Assembly (NCBI GenBank): GCA_032622095.1
Contig: CP136061.1
Coordinates: forward strand, 248,197,582 to 248,261,581
DNA from: Siphonodentalium dalli
Lineage: Eukaryota; Mollusca; Scaphopoda; Gadilida; Siphonodentaliidae
Direction: 5' to 3'
Length of the DNA stretch: 64,000 nt
Shown here: positions 44,130 through 55,705 of the stretch, one piece after another
Layout of the letters: each line of letters starts with the position of its first letter
Position numbering within the stretch: the first letter of the stretch is position 1
Program-made: the position numbers and the translations under genes
The notes under the pieces: model-generated
What the model saw: only the letters and a program-made list of their open reading frames with translations
Databases searched by the model: none
What the model was told of the DNA's origin: nothing

Positions 44130-44540
44130 TATCTTTGTTTATCTGAAAATGTTGATTTTTGGGTCCGTCTGCCTGAATATCTCAACCATAGGTTATAGGT
44201 ATATGCCCACAATGTAGGTGGTATACCACATGGGGGTATACACCAGGCGACAGCCCAGCTCTTGTTAATCCACCACTTTTCAAAGAAAAATGGGAGATAC
44301 GTACACTGGATTGACTTTGTTCGTCTGTCCATCCATCTGTCCATCCGTGCATATGTCTCATCCATGGGTTATCAGATCTGGATTAAATTTGGTATGGGGG
44401 TTCATTGTCGTGACTGCTTCCAAAAGAGGGGCAAACAACAATCGCATTCCATTCTAGAGTTATCCTTCTTTGTTTATCTGGAAATAGTTATTGTTTGTCT
44501 GTCCACACAGATATCTCAGACATGGGTTATTGGATCTGAA
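44130..44540 (+). repeat. Repeat V-like tandem, two units
   Basis: Two units with TCTGTCCATC, ATGGGTTATCAGATCTG and GAGTTATCCTTCTTTGTTTATCTG. The repeat ends where a truncated FB8 begins. Confidence 0.6.
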
Positions 44541-44554
44541 TGAAATCTGCTGTA

Positions 44555-45082
44555 GCAAGCTAGCATCACCAAATTCATCCTCTGGGTCCTCATTCTGCTC
44601 AGGCCTCTTTCCCAGTTGAAGTTGGTTATGCATGTTCACCCATTACAGACATTGTAAATTTAAGACTCTAGATACTTCCCAGAAAATGAGGCCTTAAAAT
44701 ATTGTGCCTGTCATTTGCAGAATGAGGTCCCCAGCGGGTGAATTTAGTGATGCTATCCCGCATAGCAGGCTAGCATCACCAAATTCACCCTCTGGGAACC
44801 TCATTCTGCTGAGTTGTAAGCAGAATGAGGTCCCCAGAGGGTGAATTTGGTGATGCTAGCCCGCGATGCGGAGTAGCATAACTAAATTCACCCTCTGGGG
44901 ACCTCATTCTGCAAATGACAGGCACACTATTTCAAGGCTTTCTCAGAAGATGAGGCCTTAAGAGAATGATGTCCCCATATAGTGAATTTGGTGTTGTTAG
45001 CCTGCTGTGTGTGATAGTATCACTAAATTCACCCTCTGGTGACCTCATTATGCAAATGTCAAACACACAATGTCCAGACTTG
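44555..45082. mobile_element. FB8 element, long form, truncated and interrupted
   Basis: It starts inside a hairpin at GCAAGCTAGCATCACC, lacks its left terminus, and ends CAATGTCCAGACTTG. A second FB8 (44690-44940) sits in its centre. Sequence on either side of the inner copy is repeated (CCAGAAAATGAGGCC and CTCAGAAGATGAGGCC). Confidence 0.85.
44690..44940. mobile_element. FB8 element nested in another FB8
   Basis: Two hairpins with CTGAGTTGTAAGCAG between them and the AGGCACACTATTTCAAGGCTT right end. The left end is altered (GGCCTTAAAATATTGTGCC). It belongs to the same two-hairpin subtype as 35813-36066, inserted into a member of the long subtype. Confidence 0.82.
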
Positions 45083-45380
45083 GTTGTAACCCTTGCCTTT
45101 CAGTGTTCAAGAATACCATATTCTGCTCAAGTCTGAGAACCAGGTCGGTAATCATGTAAAAACATGTCCATGGAGTTAACAAGAAATCAATGACAGAAAG
45201 ATTCTGCTCAACAGAATTGCTATAAATTAATTAGGCCAACCTCGTTATTGCTGTGGCTAATTAAATTGCTTGCCACCAGGCAGGGTACTAAGGCTTATAG
45301 TTCACTGTTGCTCAACAGATTAGATTCACTTTCAGGCTGCAAAGTTTTATCAATGTAATTAAATTAGCTTCTAACCTCAT

Positions 45381-46379
45381 CAAGGTGATTGGAGGGTGGG
45401 AGCGCTGTAATGATTGGGAGTGGGAGAGGGGCGAACGGAGTGGTGGAATCAAGGTGATTGGAGGGTGGGAGCGCTGTAATGATTGGGAGTGGGAGAGGGG
45501 CGAACGGAGTGGTGGAATCAAGGTGATTGGAGGGTGGGAGCGCTGTAATGATTGGGAGTGGGAGAGGGGCGAACGGAGTGGTGGAATCAAGGTGATTGGA
45601 GGGTGGCAGCGCTGTAATGATTGGGAGTGAGAGAGGGGCGAACGGAGTGGTGGAATCAAGGTGATTGGAGGGTGGCAGTGCTGTAATGATTGGGAGTGGG
45701 AGAGGGGCGAATGGAGTGGTGGAATCAAGGTGATTGGAGGGTGGCAGCGCTGTAATGATTGGGAGTGAGAGAGGGGCGAACGGAGTGGTGGAATCAAGGT
45801 GATTGGAGGGTGGCAGCGCTGTAATGATTGGGAGTGAGAGAGGGGCGAACGGAGTGGTGGAATCAAGGTGATTGGAGGGTGGCAGCGCTGTAATGATTGG
45901 GAGTGGGAGAGGAACGGAGTGGCAGAATCAAGGTGATTGGATGGTGTCAGTGCTATAATGAAATTATTGGGAGTGGGAGAGGGGTGAATGGAGTGGCAGA
46001 ATCAAGGTGATTGGAGGGTGTCAGTGCTATAATGAAATTATTGGGAGTGGGAGAGGGGCGAACGGAGTGGCAGAATCAAGGTGATTGGAGGGTGTCAGTG
46101 CTATAATGAAATTATTGGGAGTGGGAGAGGAACGGAGTGGCAGAATCAAGGTGATTGGATGGTGTCAGTGCTATAATGAAATTATTGGGAGTGGGAGAGG
46201 GGTGAATGGAGTGGCAGAATCAAGGTGATTGGAGGGTGGCAGTGCTATAATGAAATGATTGGGAGTGGGAGAGGGGTGAACGGAGTGGCAGAATCAAGGT
46301 GATTGGAGGGTGGCAGCGCTGTAATGAAATGATTGGGAGTGGGAGAGGGGCGAACAGAGTGGCTGAATCAAGGTGATTC
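45381..46379. repeat. Minisatellite, 69-bp unit changing to 74-bp units, about 14 copies
   Basis: Units contain AAGGTGATTGGAGGGTGG, GCGCTGTAATGATTGGGAG and GAGAGGGGCGAACGGAGTGG. The first seven or eight units are 69 bp; later ones carry AATGAAATTATTGG and are about 64-74 bp. Because 69 is a multiple of three, both strands stay open for up to 184 codons (45312-45866, minus), a 23-residue repeat rich in Pro, Ser and Leu. I regard those frames as by-products. Confidence 0.97.
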
Positions 46380-46475
46380 AAGGAAGAGGTGTGTAACCGA
46401 GGGCGTAATCATCAAAGAGGTGTTATGAAGGTAAAGTTGGTTCGAGACCAAGGTGCATATGACCATGGGGGTGGG

Positions 46476-46849
46476 GGGCTAGCATCACCAAATTCACCCT
46501 CTGAGGACCTCATTCTGCTTAGGCCTCATCTTCTGGGAAGTATATCTATAGTCACAAATGAACATTGTTTTTGGTTAATTTTTCCCTTATGTTGAGTTTC
46601 TATTTTCCCAAAATTTGCAGAGGATAAAATGCATAATCAAGGTGACTAATGTGTGAGTGAACTTCACCAACTTTAACTGGGTAATTTCAATCTGATCCTA
46701 GGTCTCCCATAGCAGTTGAGGCCTAAGCAGAATGAGGTCCCTAGAGGGAAAATTTGGTGATGCTAGAACGCTGTACAGGATAGCGTCACTAAAATTCACA
46801 CTCTGGGGACCTCATTCTGCAAATGTCAGACACACTAAATCCAGGCTTG
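46476..46849. mobile_element. FB8 element, long form, left end missing
   Basis: Begins at GGCTAGCATCACCAAATTC directly after a G-rich junction and ends ACACTAAATCCAGGCTTG. The middle segment has TTAGGCCTCATCTTCTGGG and CCCATAGCAGTTGAGGCCT. Confidence 0.87.
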
Positions 46850-47419
46850 ATTTGTAGGATGCCCAGATAATATGTTGAGCAGCCAAAAGAAAAGAACCAA
46901 ACTTTAATATTATCTTAACGTCCCTATAAATGAACAAATGGGAATAAGTTAACCATCATGGTATATCCAGTTATCCAAGAGTTAAGGACATATGCGCGTG
47001 TTGCGCTTGTTGTCGGCCTTGACAATCATCCCCGAGGGTATGATATCGTTAATACGAGTGGCCATTGGTGATTGAAGCATGGAAAGTTAATAAAGGAGAT
47101 TCGGCCAGCGTGTGGGTCCTTCATAATACACCGAGCATCTGTGGGCAGCTTCCTGTAATATGTGTATCATGGATTGTGTAATGAAGCTGGAAATTATATC
47201 TAATGACGCAGAATCTCGGATAAAAAAACACGTAGAACACATAGCCCCGATGGGATTAATAGAAGGTCGCGGGATGACTGGTGATGTTATTAGTTTCCGA
47301 TTCTCGCATTTATCATGTCCGGGCGGATATGGACATGGAACGGGAAACCTTATTATATGATACTTGTGGGGGGGGGGGGGGGGGGGGGTATCCATCTAAA
47401 TACAATCTATGTGATAAGA
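46850..47419. other. Unassigned sequence with G21 run
   Basis: No repeat family. A 21-base G run lies at 47368-47388. Overlapping frames on both strands around 47087-47487 run through the G run (poly-Gly and poly-Pro) and are not credible genes. Confidence 0.55.
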
Positions 47420-47611
47420 CTGACCAGACGCATAGGGAGCTTGCATATATAATAGAATGCACTGTCTTTAATACAAGGTCAAGGTAAATATGGTAAGGCC
47501 AATGCATTCTTTTATATATGCGATGCTCCCTTTGAGAGACTCGCATATATAAGAGAATGAATTGGCACGTTTTTGCAAAATTTCAGGAAGCTCCAGTCAT
47601 GGAAAGATTAA
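47420..47611 (+). mobile_element. TTAA-3, left part missing
   Basis: Starts at the loop of the first hairpin (CGCATAGGGAGCTTGC), then spacer, second hairpin and right end CAGTCATGGAAAGATTAA. Confidence 0.83.
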
Positions 47612-47679
47612 TTTAAAACACAATCATAGAAAGAGATCTTATCAATACCAAGTTAACCTAGAAAACATGCGACACCTTC

Positions 47680-48073
47680 AATATGAGCATGATCGTGGTA
47701 CACAGTTCGTTGGAAGATGAACATGATCGTGGACGTGAATATTTCCCATTAAAGAATATTAAATGTTTTCTGATTGCTGAAATATTTTATTGTTTGTCAC
47801 GTATTTGGGTTCTTCTATTCCTTCGTCAATTATCAAAGAGAATTGGCAAATTTTAAATTACGATATTTAGCTGCTGATGCAGGCTGATGTTAAGATTATG
47901 TCACCATATGGCAAAGTTTGAATGCCTATCAATTCCAATCAACTGAGAGCTATAGTGTGCAGTATGCAATTTCAGAGGAAGTGCATATAAATGTGCTGTT
48001 ATGAAAACTGTTGATCATTTCTGTATCACACTTTTAACCCATATTCAGACTGATACAAAACTCCTCTCATTGT
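47680..48073 (+). repeat. Repeat S, copy one
   Basis: Shared with 53975-54330 in the same orientation. Best blocks: GATTATGTCACCATATGGCA, TGAATGCCTATCAATTCCAA and ACTCCTCTCATTGTGAAA. A TTAA-3 follows immediately. Confidence 0.85.
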
Positions 48074-48074
48074 G

Positions 48075-48219
48075 AAATGTCATGGTAAATATTCCTTGGC
48101 TAACGTATTCTCTTATATATGCAAGGCTCGATCCATATGGGAGACTTGCATATATAAGAGAATGCATTGGCACAGGATTTTCACAAAATTACAGGAAACT
48201 CCAGTCATGGAAGTGTTAA
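48075..48219 (+). mobile_element. TTAA-3, right half
   Basis: Spacer GGTAAATATTCCTTGGC, one hairpin and the right end CCAGTCATGGAAGTGTTAA. The first hairpin and left end are missing. The TTTAACCC at about 48034 belongs to repeat S, not to this element. Confidence 0.8.
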
Positions 48220-48472
48220 ATCATGGATACCATCATCACAGTCTGGGCGAGATGAGGAGGTCATGGGTTCAAACCTAACATGGGCAAAAAACACCGGAAC
48301 CTATTTTCAAACATAATCTTAGTTAAAATACCTCTCAAATTACTATTCCAATCGTAACATGTCCATTTCAGTAAGAAATCATGCAGAAGAACTGAGAGTT
48401 TGTTCATGCACATGTGAAATAAGCAATATCATTTCATTAATGAACACATCATAGTCAAGTGCTTGGTACACA

Positions 48473-48825
48473 TCTATTATATATTTTGGAACTTCTGTTT
48501 GTATGTGTGTATGTATGTATGTATGTATGTATGTATGTGTGTTATAGACTCGAAAACTGCTCCACTGATCCGACTAAAAATTTGATACGTAGGCCTGCTT
48601 TTATCCTGGGAACAATATGGGCAGGTCTAATTTCACGTACGACTATGTCCTTTACCTTGACTTTGACCTCACTCATATAGGCATGTTTCTGGACCGATTG
48701 ACCAATAGTTTTTTCTTTCTCCTAATACTTTTTAATGTTGTTCGCTCAGTATTGTTCAAGCCCAGGCGGAGGCGATCACAAATAAATCCCTAAATATCCC
48801 GGACGAAGTCTGGCACATCAGCTAG
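48473..48825 (+). mobile_element. HEL element 3, Helitron-like
   Basis: Begins A|TCTATTATATATTTTGG and ends GGCACATCAGCTAG|T. A (GTAT)n tract lies at about 48506-48540, followed by CTGCTCCACTGATCCGAC, a block like the CTGCTGGTCC of HEL 2. Near the 3' end, CCCGGACGAAGTCTGG is a weak hairpin, as expected before a CTAG terminus. The ORF across it has no Helitron motif. Confidence 0.6.
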
Positions 48826-48866
48826 TTCTAATAGATTTATGATATCCAATTTTGAACCATTATGTT

Positions 48867-49566
48867 TTAAAGACATATTATGGATTTACTTCAGTGAATA
48901 AAACCGATAAGTACATTAGTATATATAACCACTGTAAGAAATCATAAATCAACTAACATTATCAAAAATTCCAACCACACCGATATAATGGGCATAATGT
49001 TTATTAAGGCAATATTATAACTCCACCATTAATTGTCACTGCATATAATTTAACTGTTTATAACAATCATGCTGTTTTCTGCCTATTTTAACCCTTTACC
49101 CCAACAGAAGGGCCCTGTGCCAATGCATTCTTTTATATATGCGAGTCGACCATAGGTCGCCTCGCATATATAAGAGAATGCATTGGCTTAACACATTACA
49201 AATTATAAAATTGTTAAAGAATGTAAGAAAAAATGGTAAAAAGTGTTAAAAAAAGATGTTTTTTAGGCCAATGCATTCTCTTATATATGCGAGGCGACCT
49301 ATGGTCGACTCGCATATATAAGAGAATGCATTGGCACAGGGCATAACTGTAACTATCACAATGTGGTCAAGGAGCCGGTTCCAATGATATCCATATTTGT
49401 ATGGTTCTATTGAGACAGACCGAAGATATTTTAGGCTGTTGAAGCTTTATTTGGCCGGTTTTGGCCGGTTTGTTGGGTAAAGGGTTAATGTCAAATTTAT
49501 GAAAATAACTATTTTGGCATGATTCTTTGTTATTTGGCTTATTTGGAGTGTTTCACATCACTTTAA
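48867..49566 (+). mobile_element. TTAA-10 element interrupted by TTAA-1
   Basis: Left end TTAAAGACATATTATGG, right end GAGTGTTTCACATCACTTTAA. TTAA-1 occupies 49088-49488. The right flank GAAAATAACTATTTTGGC matches GTAAAAATAACTACTTTGAAC of the copy at 22967-23341; the left part is strongly diverged. Confidence 0.75.
49088..49488 (+). mobile_element. TTAA-1 element, complete, nested
   Basis: TTAA at both ends. Left terminus has an extra C (CCCTTTACCCCAACA). Both hairpins full length; the tail has two GGCCGGTTT blocks. Confidence 0.94.
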
Positions 49567-50560
49567 TAATTAATGTGACTCAGATATTTTTAACATCAAA
49601 ATTACTTAATTGTCTGGATATTACCCTTTGACAAGCTTGTGTGACTCACTCAAAACTTAAGAAATAATCAGATACATTCATTTATTCTGACAGAACATTC
49701 AGTCAGAAATATATTGTGTTATGATTATGGCATCTGTTCGTTAATGATGCGTATCGATATAGACATTATCCACGTGACTCGGAATGGTACCATCATGTCC
49801 GTGTGGATTCAATCCACGTGATTCTGACAAGGGTCATCAGTGGACATTGTGCCCCTGACTGGGATCATTGGCCCGATGAATAAACACGATGATATTAGCG
49901 ATGTTCGTATGAACGAGCCAGATTTATTCTTACCAGGACGTCCCAATGTCACACCAGGATATTTTAATGTCATGCTGTGCATGCATCTGTGTCCATTTTT
50001 TAAACCTTTTTATTAAATTTGGTTTTACTTGAGAGTCGATATTCCCTGACCATACATTGGACGCCACCCCACTGTGACTTCGTTGGTCCTATTCAACCCT
50101 TTTTCCTGTTTCTGTGTTCTGTGTAATATCATTAATGTGGTATTTGTGTTAATCATCGAAGCTATTGTTACTGACAGTAGATTACAATTCCCTTGAGTTG
50201 CAGTTCTATATGAGTGAAGTCTGCTGCAGAAGATATATTCAATATGTGTAATCAATTACTCGTGACAAATCAAATTTATTTCAAATAAATTTAATGGATA
50301 ATTGGCTTTGTTCACAACTTATTAGAGACTATACAAGATAGATGTTTTTTTTGCAAAATTGTTGATTTAATATATAAAATAGAACTACATTATTATACAA
50401 AAACTTTAATATGTTACATTCATAAAAGTTAAACACTGTCAGATTTTGAATTGTCCTAACATGGAACAATCAGTTTGTTACTTAATTTATTGTTATAATG
50501 CCACAAATCATCAAATTTTGCTGGGATTTTTCTAATTTATGTCTTTTCTACTGATTGGAA
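49567..50560. other. No feature recognised
   Basis: About 1 kb with no family member and no gene that I can support. ATCCACGTGA occurs twice near 49770-49820. Confidence 0.55.
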
Positions 50561-50830
50561 GTAACATTTTCTTTACTAAATGGAATCTCCCATTCATTTA
50601 TAAAAGTATACATTAGGAATGGTCTATTACTCATCTCGAGGGGTGTTCGGGAAAAATAAGCAGAAGACAAATAATAAAAGTACAGAATGAGTTCTATTTA
50701 TTGGAGGGAAATGTACAGATAATACATATAAGTTCAACAAACAATGGTCGTTTGTTGAACTTATTATGTGAACATTTCCTATCCTATGGGATAACTACTG
50801 ATCAGTGAGTAGTTAGAATAGAATGGGTTA
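50561..50830 (+). mobile_element. TTAA-4 element, about 270 bp
   Basis: TAACATTTTCTTTACTAAAT to AGTTAGAATAGAATGGGTTA. Good central inverted repeat: AAGTTCAACAAACAATGG with TCGTTTGTTGAACTT. Both terminal TTAA motifs are altered. Confidence 0.87.
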
Positions 50831-50876
50831 TGGTCTAATTATCATCCAAATATGGTTGGGAACATATACAGTAATG

Positions 50877-51021
50877 CCCTAAATAATTGACTCCTTAACC
50901 ACAACAAACTTATGGGTAATTTTTCAGGATTTAGCCATATATTTCCGACTAAATCCTGAAAAATTACCCATAATTCTGCTGTGGTTTATAAGGAGTCGAT
51001 TATTTATAGGGCATTACTGTA
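50877..51021. mobile_element. TA-FB element with deleted centre
   Basis: TACAGTAATGCCCTAAATAA to GGGCATTACTGTA. The GCTTGTTGCCATTCATCGG centre is missing; arms join at TTTAGCCATATATTTCC. Confidence 0.9.
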
Positions 51022-51081
51022 TATGTGATAATATTTTTCGAAAATGCTAGCAAGATATCTCACATTGTTTTCTTCGCTATA

Positions 51082-51479
51082 TTAACCCTTTACCCAACAA
51101 ACCGGCCAAAACCGGCCAAATAAAGCTTCAACAGCCTAAAATATCTTCGGTCTGTCTCAATAGAACCATACAAATATGGATATCATTGGAACCGGCTCCT
51201 TGACCACATTGTGATAGTTACAGTTAGCCCTGTGCCAATGCATTCTCTTATATATGCGAGTCGACCATAGGTCGCCTCGCATATATAAGAGAATGCATTG
51301 GCCTAAAAAAAATCTTTTTTAACACTTTTTACCATTTTTTCTTACATTCTTTAACAATTTTATAATTTTTAATGTGTTAAGCCAATGCATTCTCTTATAT
51401 ATGCGAGGCGACCTATGGTCGACTCGCATATATAAGAGAATGCATTGGCACAGGGCCCTTCTGTTGGGTAAAGGGTTAA
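51082..51479 (-). mobile_element. TTAA-1 element, complete
   Basis: Reverse orientation, TTAA-flanked. Tail with two AAACCGGCC-type blocks, both hairpins intact. Confidence 0.94.
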
Positions 51480-53251
51480 ACTCAGCCCAAAAAGATTGCA
51501 AATTAGCTATAGTATACATTTTTGCTAGATCACTATGAATCCCATCCCCATATTAATATAACTGTTAAGAAGATACAAGATTTAAAGTGACTTAAATTCG
51601 GTCATCAGTTTTGAGAGGATGTGAAATCTGAAGGCTAAAAATGTGTACAATATTCATTTTTGTAATATCCGAAATGAGTTGTTGGGACGGCTCATTTAGT
51701 CTATAAATTGTTCGTTATCTTTGGAAATTATAGAAAAAACAAATGTTGAAATTGCCAGGCGTGACTTGTTTAGGCCGGGTTACCCTTCTGATGACATAGG
51801 TTCCCGGCTCTATAAGTTAAAATATGGTGGAAGAAAGGTGGAAAATTGAGCAGAAACACGAGACTCAATGCTATTACATAGGGCTAGGTTTTATCACATA
51901 AGACTGACATCTATATGGGTTTTTTCCTAATTGCGCTGATTTTATTTGATTTAATCTACCAAGATTCCCAGCTAGAATTGATGTGAATTGCCTGCAAGAT
52001 TACCATTAAACTGACGTTAGCTATGGTGTGTGATATTTCAATTGTAACATGAGGTCCTAACTATGTGCATAAATCCCCTTCACTGTAAATTGAATTTCTT
52101 GGAGAGACAGACTGAAAATTGAAATGTAACTGGAGAAATAATCTCATTACCAGGTCATTGATGTATTTGACTCTCTATTGAGGCGATACTCTACGCTGCT
52201 ACCTTAATTCCTGTAACTTCATGGTAAACTTAACCAAACTGTTCAGTAGGGGCAGCAGAAACAATTTCAAAGTCAAGAGGGCAGACTTCCAGAAAATCAA
52301 ACGTTTTTAATCAGGCTATTAAAGCCCAATGCTGAAAAGTCAAACCAATGCCACTTGTTAATTGTAGACACCAAACAGGAGTGGTGTCCCATATAAAATG
52401 GCAGTATATTGTATAATTGTCATTCCTATCTGAATACGGTTCCCGTGGAGCTTTCTAAAAGCCTTGAATCTGATAAATGTCCATTCAAAGCCTGAAAAGT
52501 ACTTATTGGCATGTGGAACCTGGAATTGCCTTTATTCTCATTGATATTTAATTCACTGTTCGCTGAACTATTAATTGTAGACCCTGATAAAAACAGAAAA
52601 AGTTTTTTTAATTGACTGGAAATGGCCTTGAGTTTTAAAGAAAACCTGGAAAATCTTCCTAAAATATACTGTAGATCTGACCGGTGGGAACTGTATGTTA
52701 CCGCGGTAACAAGAAAAATTTATCAGAACAATCAACATGTCTTCTGCATTGATCTGCCACAGAGAAGGAAGTTCATAAATTAAAAAGTGACCCCTGAGTT
52801 GGCCCTCAGCAATATTTTTCAGTCCGTTAGCAGAAATAACGATCCTTTTTTAATGCCAAGCTTACTTGATCAACATGTAGCTAACAGTAAAATACTCTGC
52901 AATTCATACAAGCTAAAAGTGAATGCAAGACTGCCTGCAAGATATCTGATATGTCATCATCAATTTGTGCCCGAGACCTAATACCTCAGCTGTCACTTCC
53001 AGGTACCTTTAAATCTCCAAGCCTCGATCCGGGATAAATCATCCTAACTTTAAATTGAATTTCTACTGTATAAGGGATCAGAGAGAATGCTGACACGAGA
53101 TAGATTCCATTATAACGGATATGCATCATGATCCGAAAGTAGGGTTTATGTGTGATGTGGCATCCTGATTGCAGCTGCGACTGACACCGTATCTCAAATT
53201 TAATTTACATATTTCCATTTCTGAGGATTTTCACTACATTACTACACTTTG
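51480..53251. other. Repeat-poor stretch, no gene recognised
   Basis: About 1.8 kb with none of the window's families. Short frames only. Candidate unique sequence. Confidence 0.55.
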
Positions 53252-53330
53252 ACACACTTAACGATTTGACATGTCTTATAATCCATTGTCCTGGCTTTGC
53301 CACCACCAAATTTATAACACTCCGCGAAAA
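53252..53330 (+). repeat. Short dispersed repeat, also at 54335-54405
   Basis: ACATGTCTTATAATCCATTG and TCCTGGCTTTGCCAC recur about 1.1 kb downstream as AAATGTCTTATAATCAATTG and TCCTGGTTTTGCCAC. Confidence 0.7.
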
Positions 53331-53364
53331 GCCATCAATGATAATGTTAGTATGTCTGAACAGA

Positions 53365-53512
53365 ATTGAATGAAATTTGGTTTATGGGTTTACTAGCACA
53401 AAATACATGTCAAGTTCAAATTCTGGTTCCGCTCGCCAATTTTCACCAGAGTTATGGCCCTTTGTTGGAATTACCATGGACGTAATTTTGCCACGCCCTA
53501 CAATGCTCTTGT
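53365..53512 (+). repeat. Repeat V copy
   Basis: ACATGTCAAGTTCAAATTCTGG, then GAGTTATGGCCCTTTG and CCCTACAATGCTCTTG. It ends where TTAA-10 begins. Confidence 0.6.
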
Positions 53513-53896
53513 TTAAAGTGATGTGAAACGTACACTCCGGTAGGTGATCAAATATAAATGGACAATAATCATAATCTTGCTCAAAGTAGTAATTTTTACA
53601 AATATTATATAAATTGACAACACACACCGTCATTCTTATATATTAATTAATTGCAGTGACTCTCGATGGCGAAAATCGTTTTCGTTAGTTTATCGCCGAT
53701 AGATGCGTCCCGAATCGAGTAGTAAATATTTACTTTTGAGCGTAGTTCAGACGATGATTTCTGTGGAGTGGCACGGCCGATTTGCTTCAGATTTTCGGCG
53801 AAATTAGTAGAATGGTACATTCCCCCAGTTAGCATAGCACCTGGATACTAACTGATCAGTTGCACACACCCGAACAAGTACATAATATGTCTTTAA
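53513..53896 (-). mobile_element. TTAA-10 element, complete, 384 bp
   Basis: Reverse copy of 22967-23341: TTAAAGTGATGTGAAAC on the left and ACATAATATGTCTTTAA on the right. Internal blocks such as AGTTTATCGCCGATAGATGC match throughout. Confidence 0.82.
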
Positions 53897-53974
53897 AGTA
53901 AAGCTATGCATTGTCTATATATTCTGTTGAGTACAAAACTTTAAAGAGAGCTTAACAGTACCTATTAGGAAACA

Positions 53975-54330
53975 TGGGATACTGATGATGGAATATGAGA
54001 ATGATCAATCTTTTATCGTGGGCATGAATATTTCTTGTTAAAGACTATTAAATAACTTCCGATTGTTGTTGCAATTGTGTTCTTGCTTCATGAATTATTG
54101 AAGAGAATTGGCGAATCTAATCACGATATTTAGATGCTGATGTTAAGATTATGTCACCATATGGCAAAGTTTGAATGCCTATCAATTCCAATCAACTGAG
54201 AGCTATATTGTGCAGTATGCAATTTAAGAGGAAGTGCATATAAATGTGCTGTTATGAGAACTGTAGATCAATTCTGTATCACACTTTTAACCCATGTTCA
54301 GACTGATACGAAACTCCTCTCATTGTGAAA
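53975..54330 (+). repeat. Repeat S, copy two
   Basis: Same orientation and block order as 47680-48073, about 6.3 kb apart. The last 200 bp are best conserved. Confidence 0.85.
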
Positions 54331-54334
54331 GGTC

Positions 54335-54560
54335 TTCCTTTTAACACACTAACGAATTGAAATGTCTTATAATCAATTGTCCTGGTTTTGCCACACTTTG
54401 CCGTGACTTTGAACTGCTTTTGTATTACTGAATAAGTTCTCCTATTCAGTTTCAAAAGGATGCATTGGAAACGTTTATTCAGAATACAGGATTCCCATTC
54501 ATTCATCTTTAGGGAAATTTCAAATAATAAGTTTAATCTTAGGCTCTTTCTTGAACTTTT
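54335..54560 (+). repeat. Short dispersed repeat followed by decayed TTAA-4
   Basis: 54335-54405 repeats 53252-53330. From about 54425, CTATTCAGTTTCAAAAGGAT and GGAAATTTCAAATAATAAG look like a much decayed TTAA-4. Confidence 0.5.
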
Positions 54561-54632
54561 CCCGACCTACTCCATTGAATATCAGTATCTATGTACTCCT
54601 GAGCAATATACTGTGAAGTTCCACATTAAACA

Positions 54633-54755
54633 GCCCTCATAATAGGCTACGACATTCAGCAATGCCAAAGCTATTTGCCGAAGTAAACTGGGTCACGATA
54701 AACGGTTGCCGTAGTGGATTGCCGAAGCCAAACAATCTGAATTAAGAGGGCTGCA
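54633..54755. mobile_element. Foldback relative of 60076-60302, decayed
   Basis: CAGCCCTCATAATAGGCTA at the left and AATCTGAATTAAGAGGGCTG at the right, with GGATTGCCGAAGCC between. It shares these motifs with the foldback at 60 kb. Confidence 0.55.
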
Positions 54756-54816
54756 TTAAATGACAGATTATATGTACCAAGTTTATTTAAGCTCATAACT
54801 GTTGATTTGTGATGCA

Positions 54817-54980
54817 TACAGTAATGCCTTAAATAATCAACTCCTTAACCACAGCAGAATTATGGGTAACACTGAGAGCTTTCCGATGAATGGCAACAAG
54901 CCATATTACCGTCTAAATCCTGAAAAGTTTCCCATAATTCTGCTGTGGTTAAGGAGTCGATTATTTAGGGCATTAATGTA
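54817..54980. mobile_element. TA-FB element with shortened left arm
   Basis: TACAGTAATGCCTTAAATAA to GGGCATTAATGTA. The left arm jumps from TATGGGTAACAC to TGAGAGCTTTCCG; the right arm is complete. Confidence 0.88.
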
Positions 54981-55705
54981 TATATTTGAGGTATGTCGCT
55001 TGCTTGGGGGCTGGGATGGGGATTTCAATGTGCAATGGCTTTCTCAGTGAAAGTAACACTCTGTGTGGCCTTTGCGCCATCATTAAATTTAATACAACAC
55101 TGATGAAACAAGGTCAAAACCCCCAGACAACAAATAAACCAAAACCATCATCACTGAGACCCTGACAGGCGGACAAACTCAGTTCCTGTCAAATATTCAC
55201 ACATACACTGACAATAAACTGTACGCAATTGATTTTGTAGGAGCTTTTCATAATTGACACAAACCATTGATGGTTTGTCGGCAAACATGACCTGCGTATC
55301 AGCCAGTAAATGCGCGATCACGGTCGTGAATCATCTCTGTCTATACCCAAACGTCAGCACAACTCCTACGAGAAATGACTTGTCATGGGATTACGCTTGA
55401 TCGTCAACAATAGTTCAACATCAGCCCAATAGTAAATCAACAACCGAGGAAAGCTACAGTACAATAGCGTGTTTGTGAGGTACCTGTCTGAATAAAATAA
55501 GGCCGGAAACGCAGACAGTGGAACGTGCGGAGTCTAGCATTAGTCTATAGAAATGAGAATGCATTCACATCGACAAAGGAAATGAACTGATGCAGTCCCA
55601 TTGTGCTTAGAGTCGGGATAAACAAATTTGTTTTGGTTTTACGATCAGTTGAGTATTGGATGATTGCTAATTGTTGCTGCATATTGTGTCTTATCCAGTC
55701 TTATC
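54981..55705. other. No feature recognised
   Basis: About 720 bp of unassigned sequence. Confidence 0.5.

Noticed and set aside
45312-45866. 184-codon minus-strand open frame with a 23-residue repeat
   Set aside because: It lies wholly within a 69-bp minisatellite; the plus strand is open too, and no start context, domain or unique sequence supports a gene.
47087-47487. Overlapping frames of 66-102 codons
   Set aside because: They cross a 21-base G run, giving poly-Gly or poly-Pro, whose length is prone to sequencing error.
48241-48300. tRNA B-box-like GGGTTCAAACCTAAC
   Set aside because: No A box at the right distance and no cloverleaf could be folded; at most a SINE scrap.
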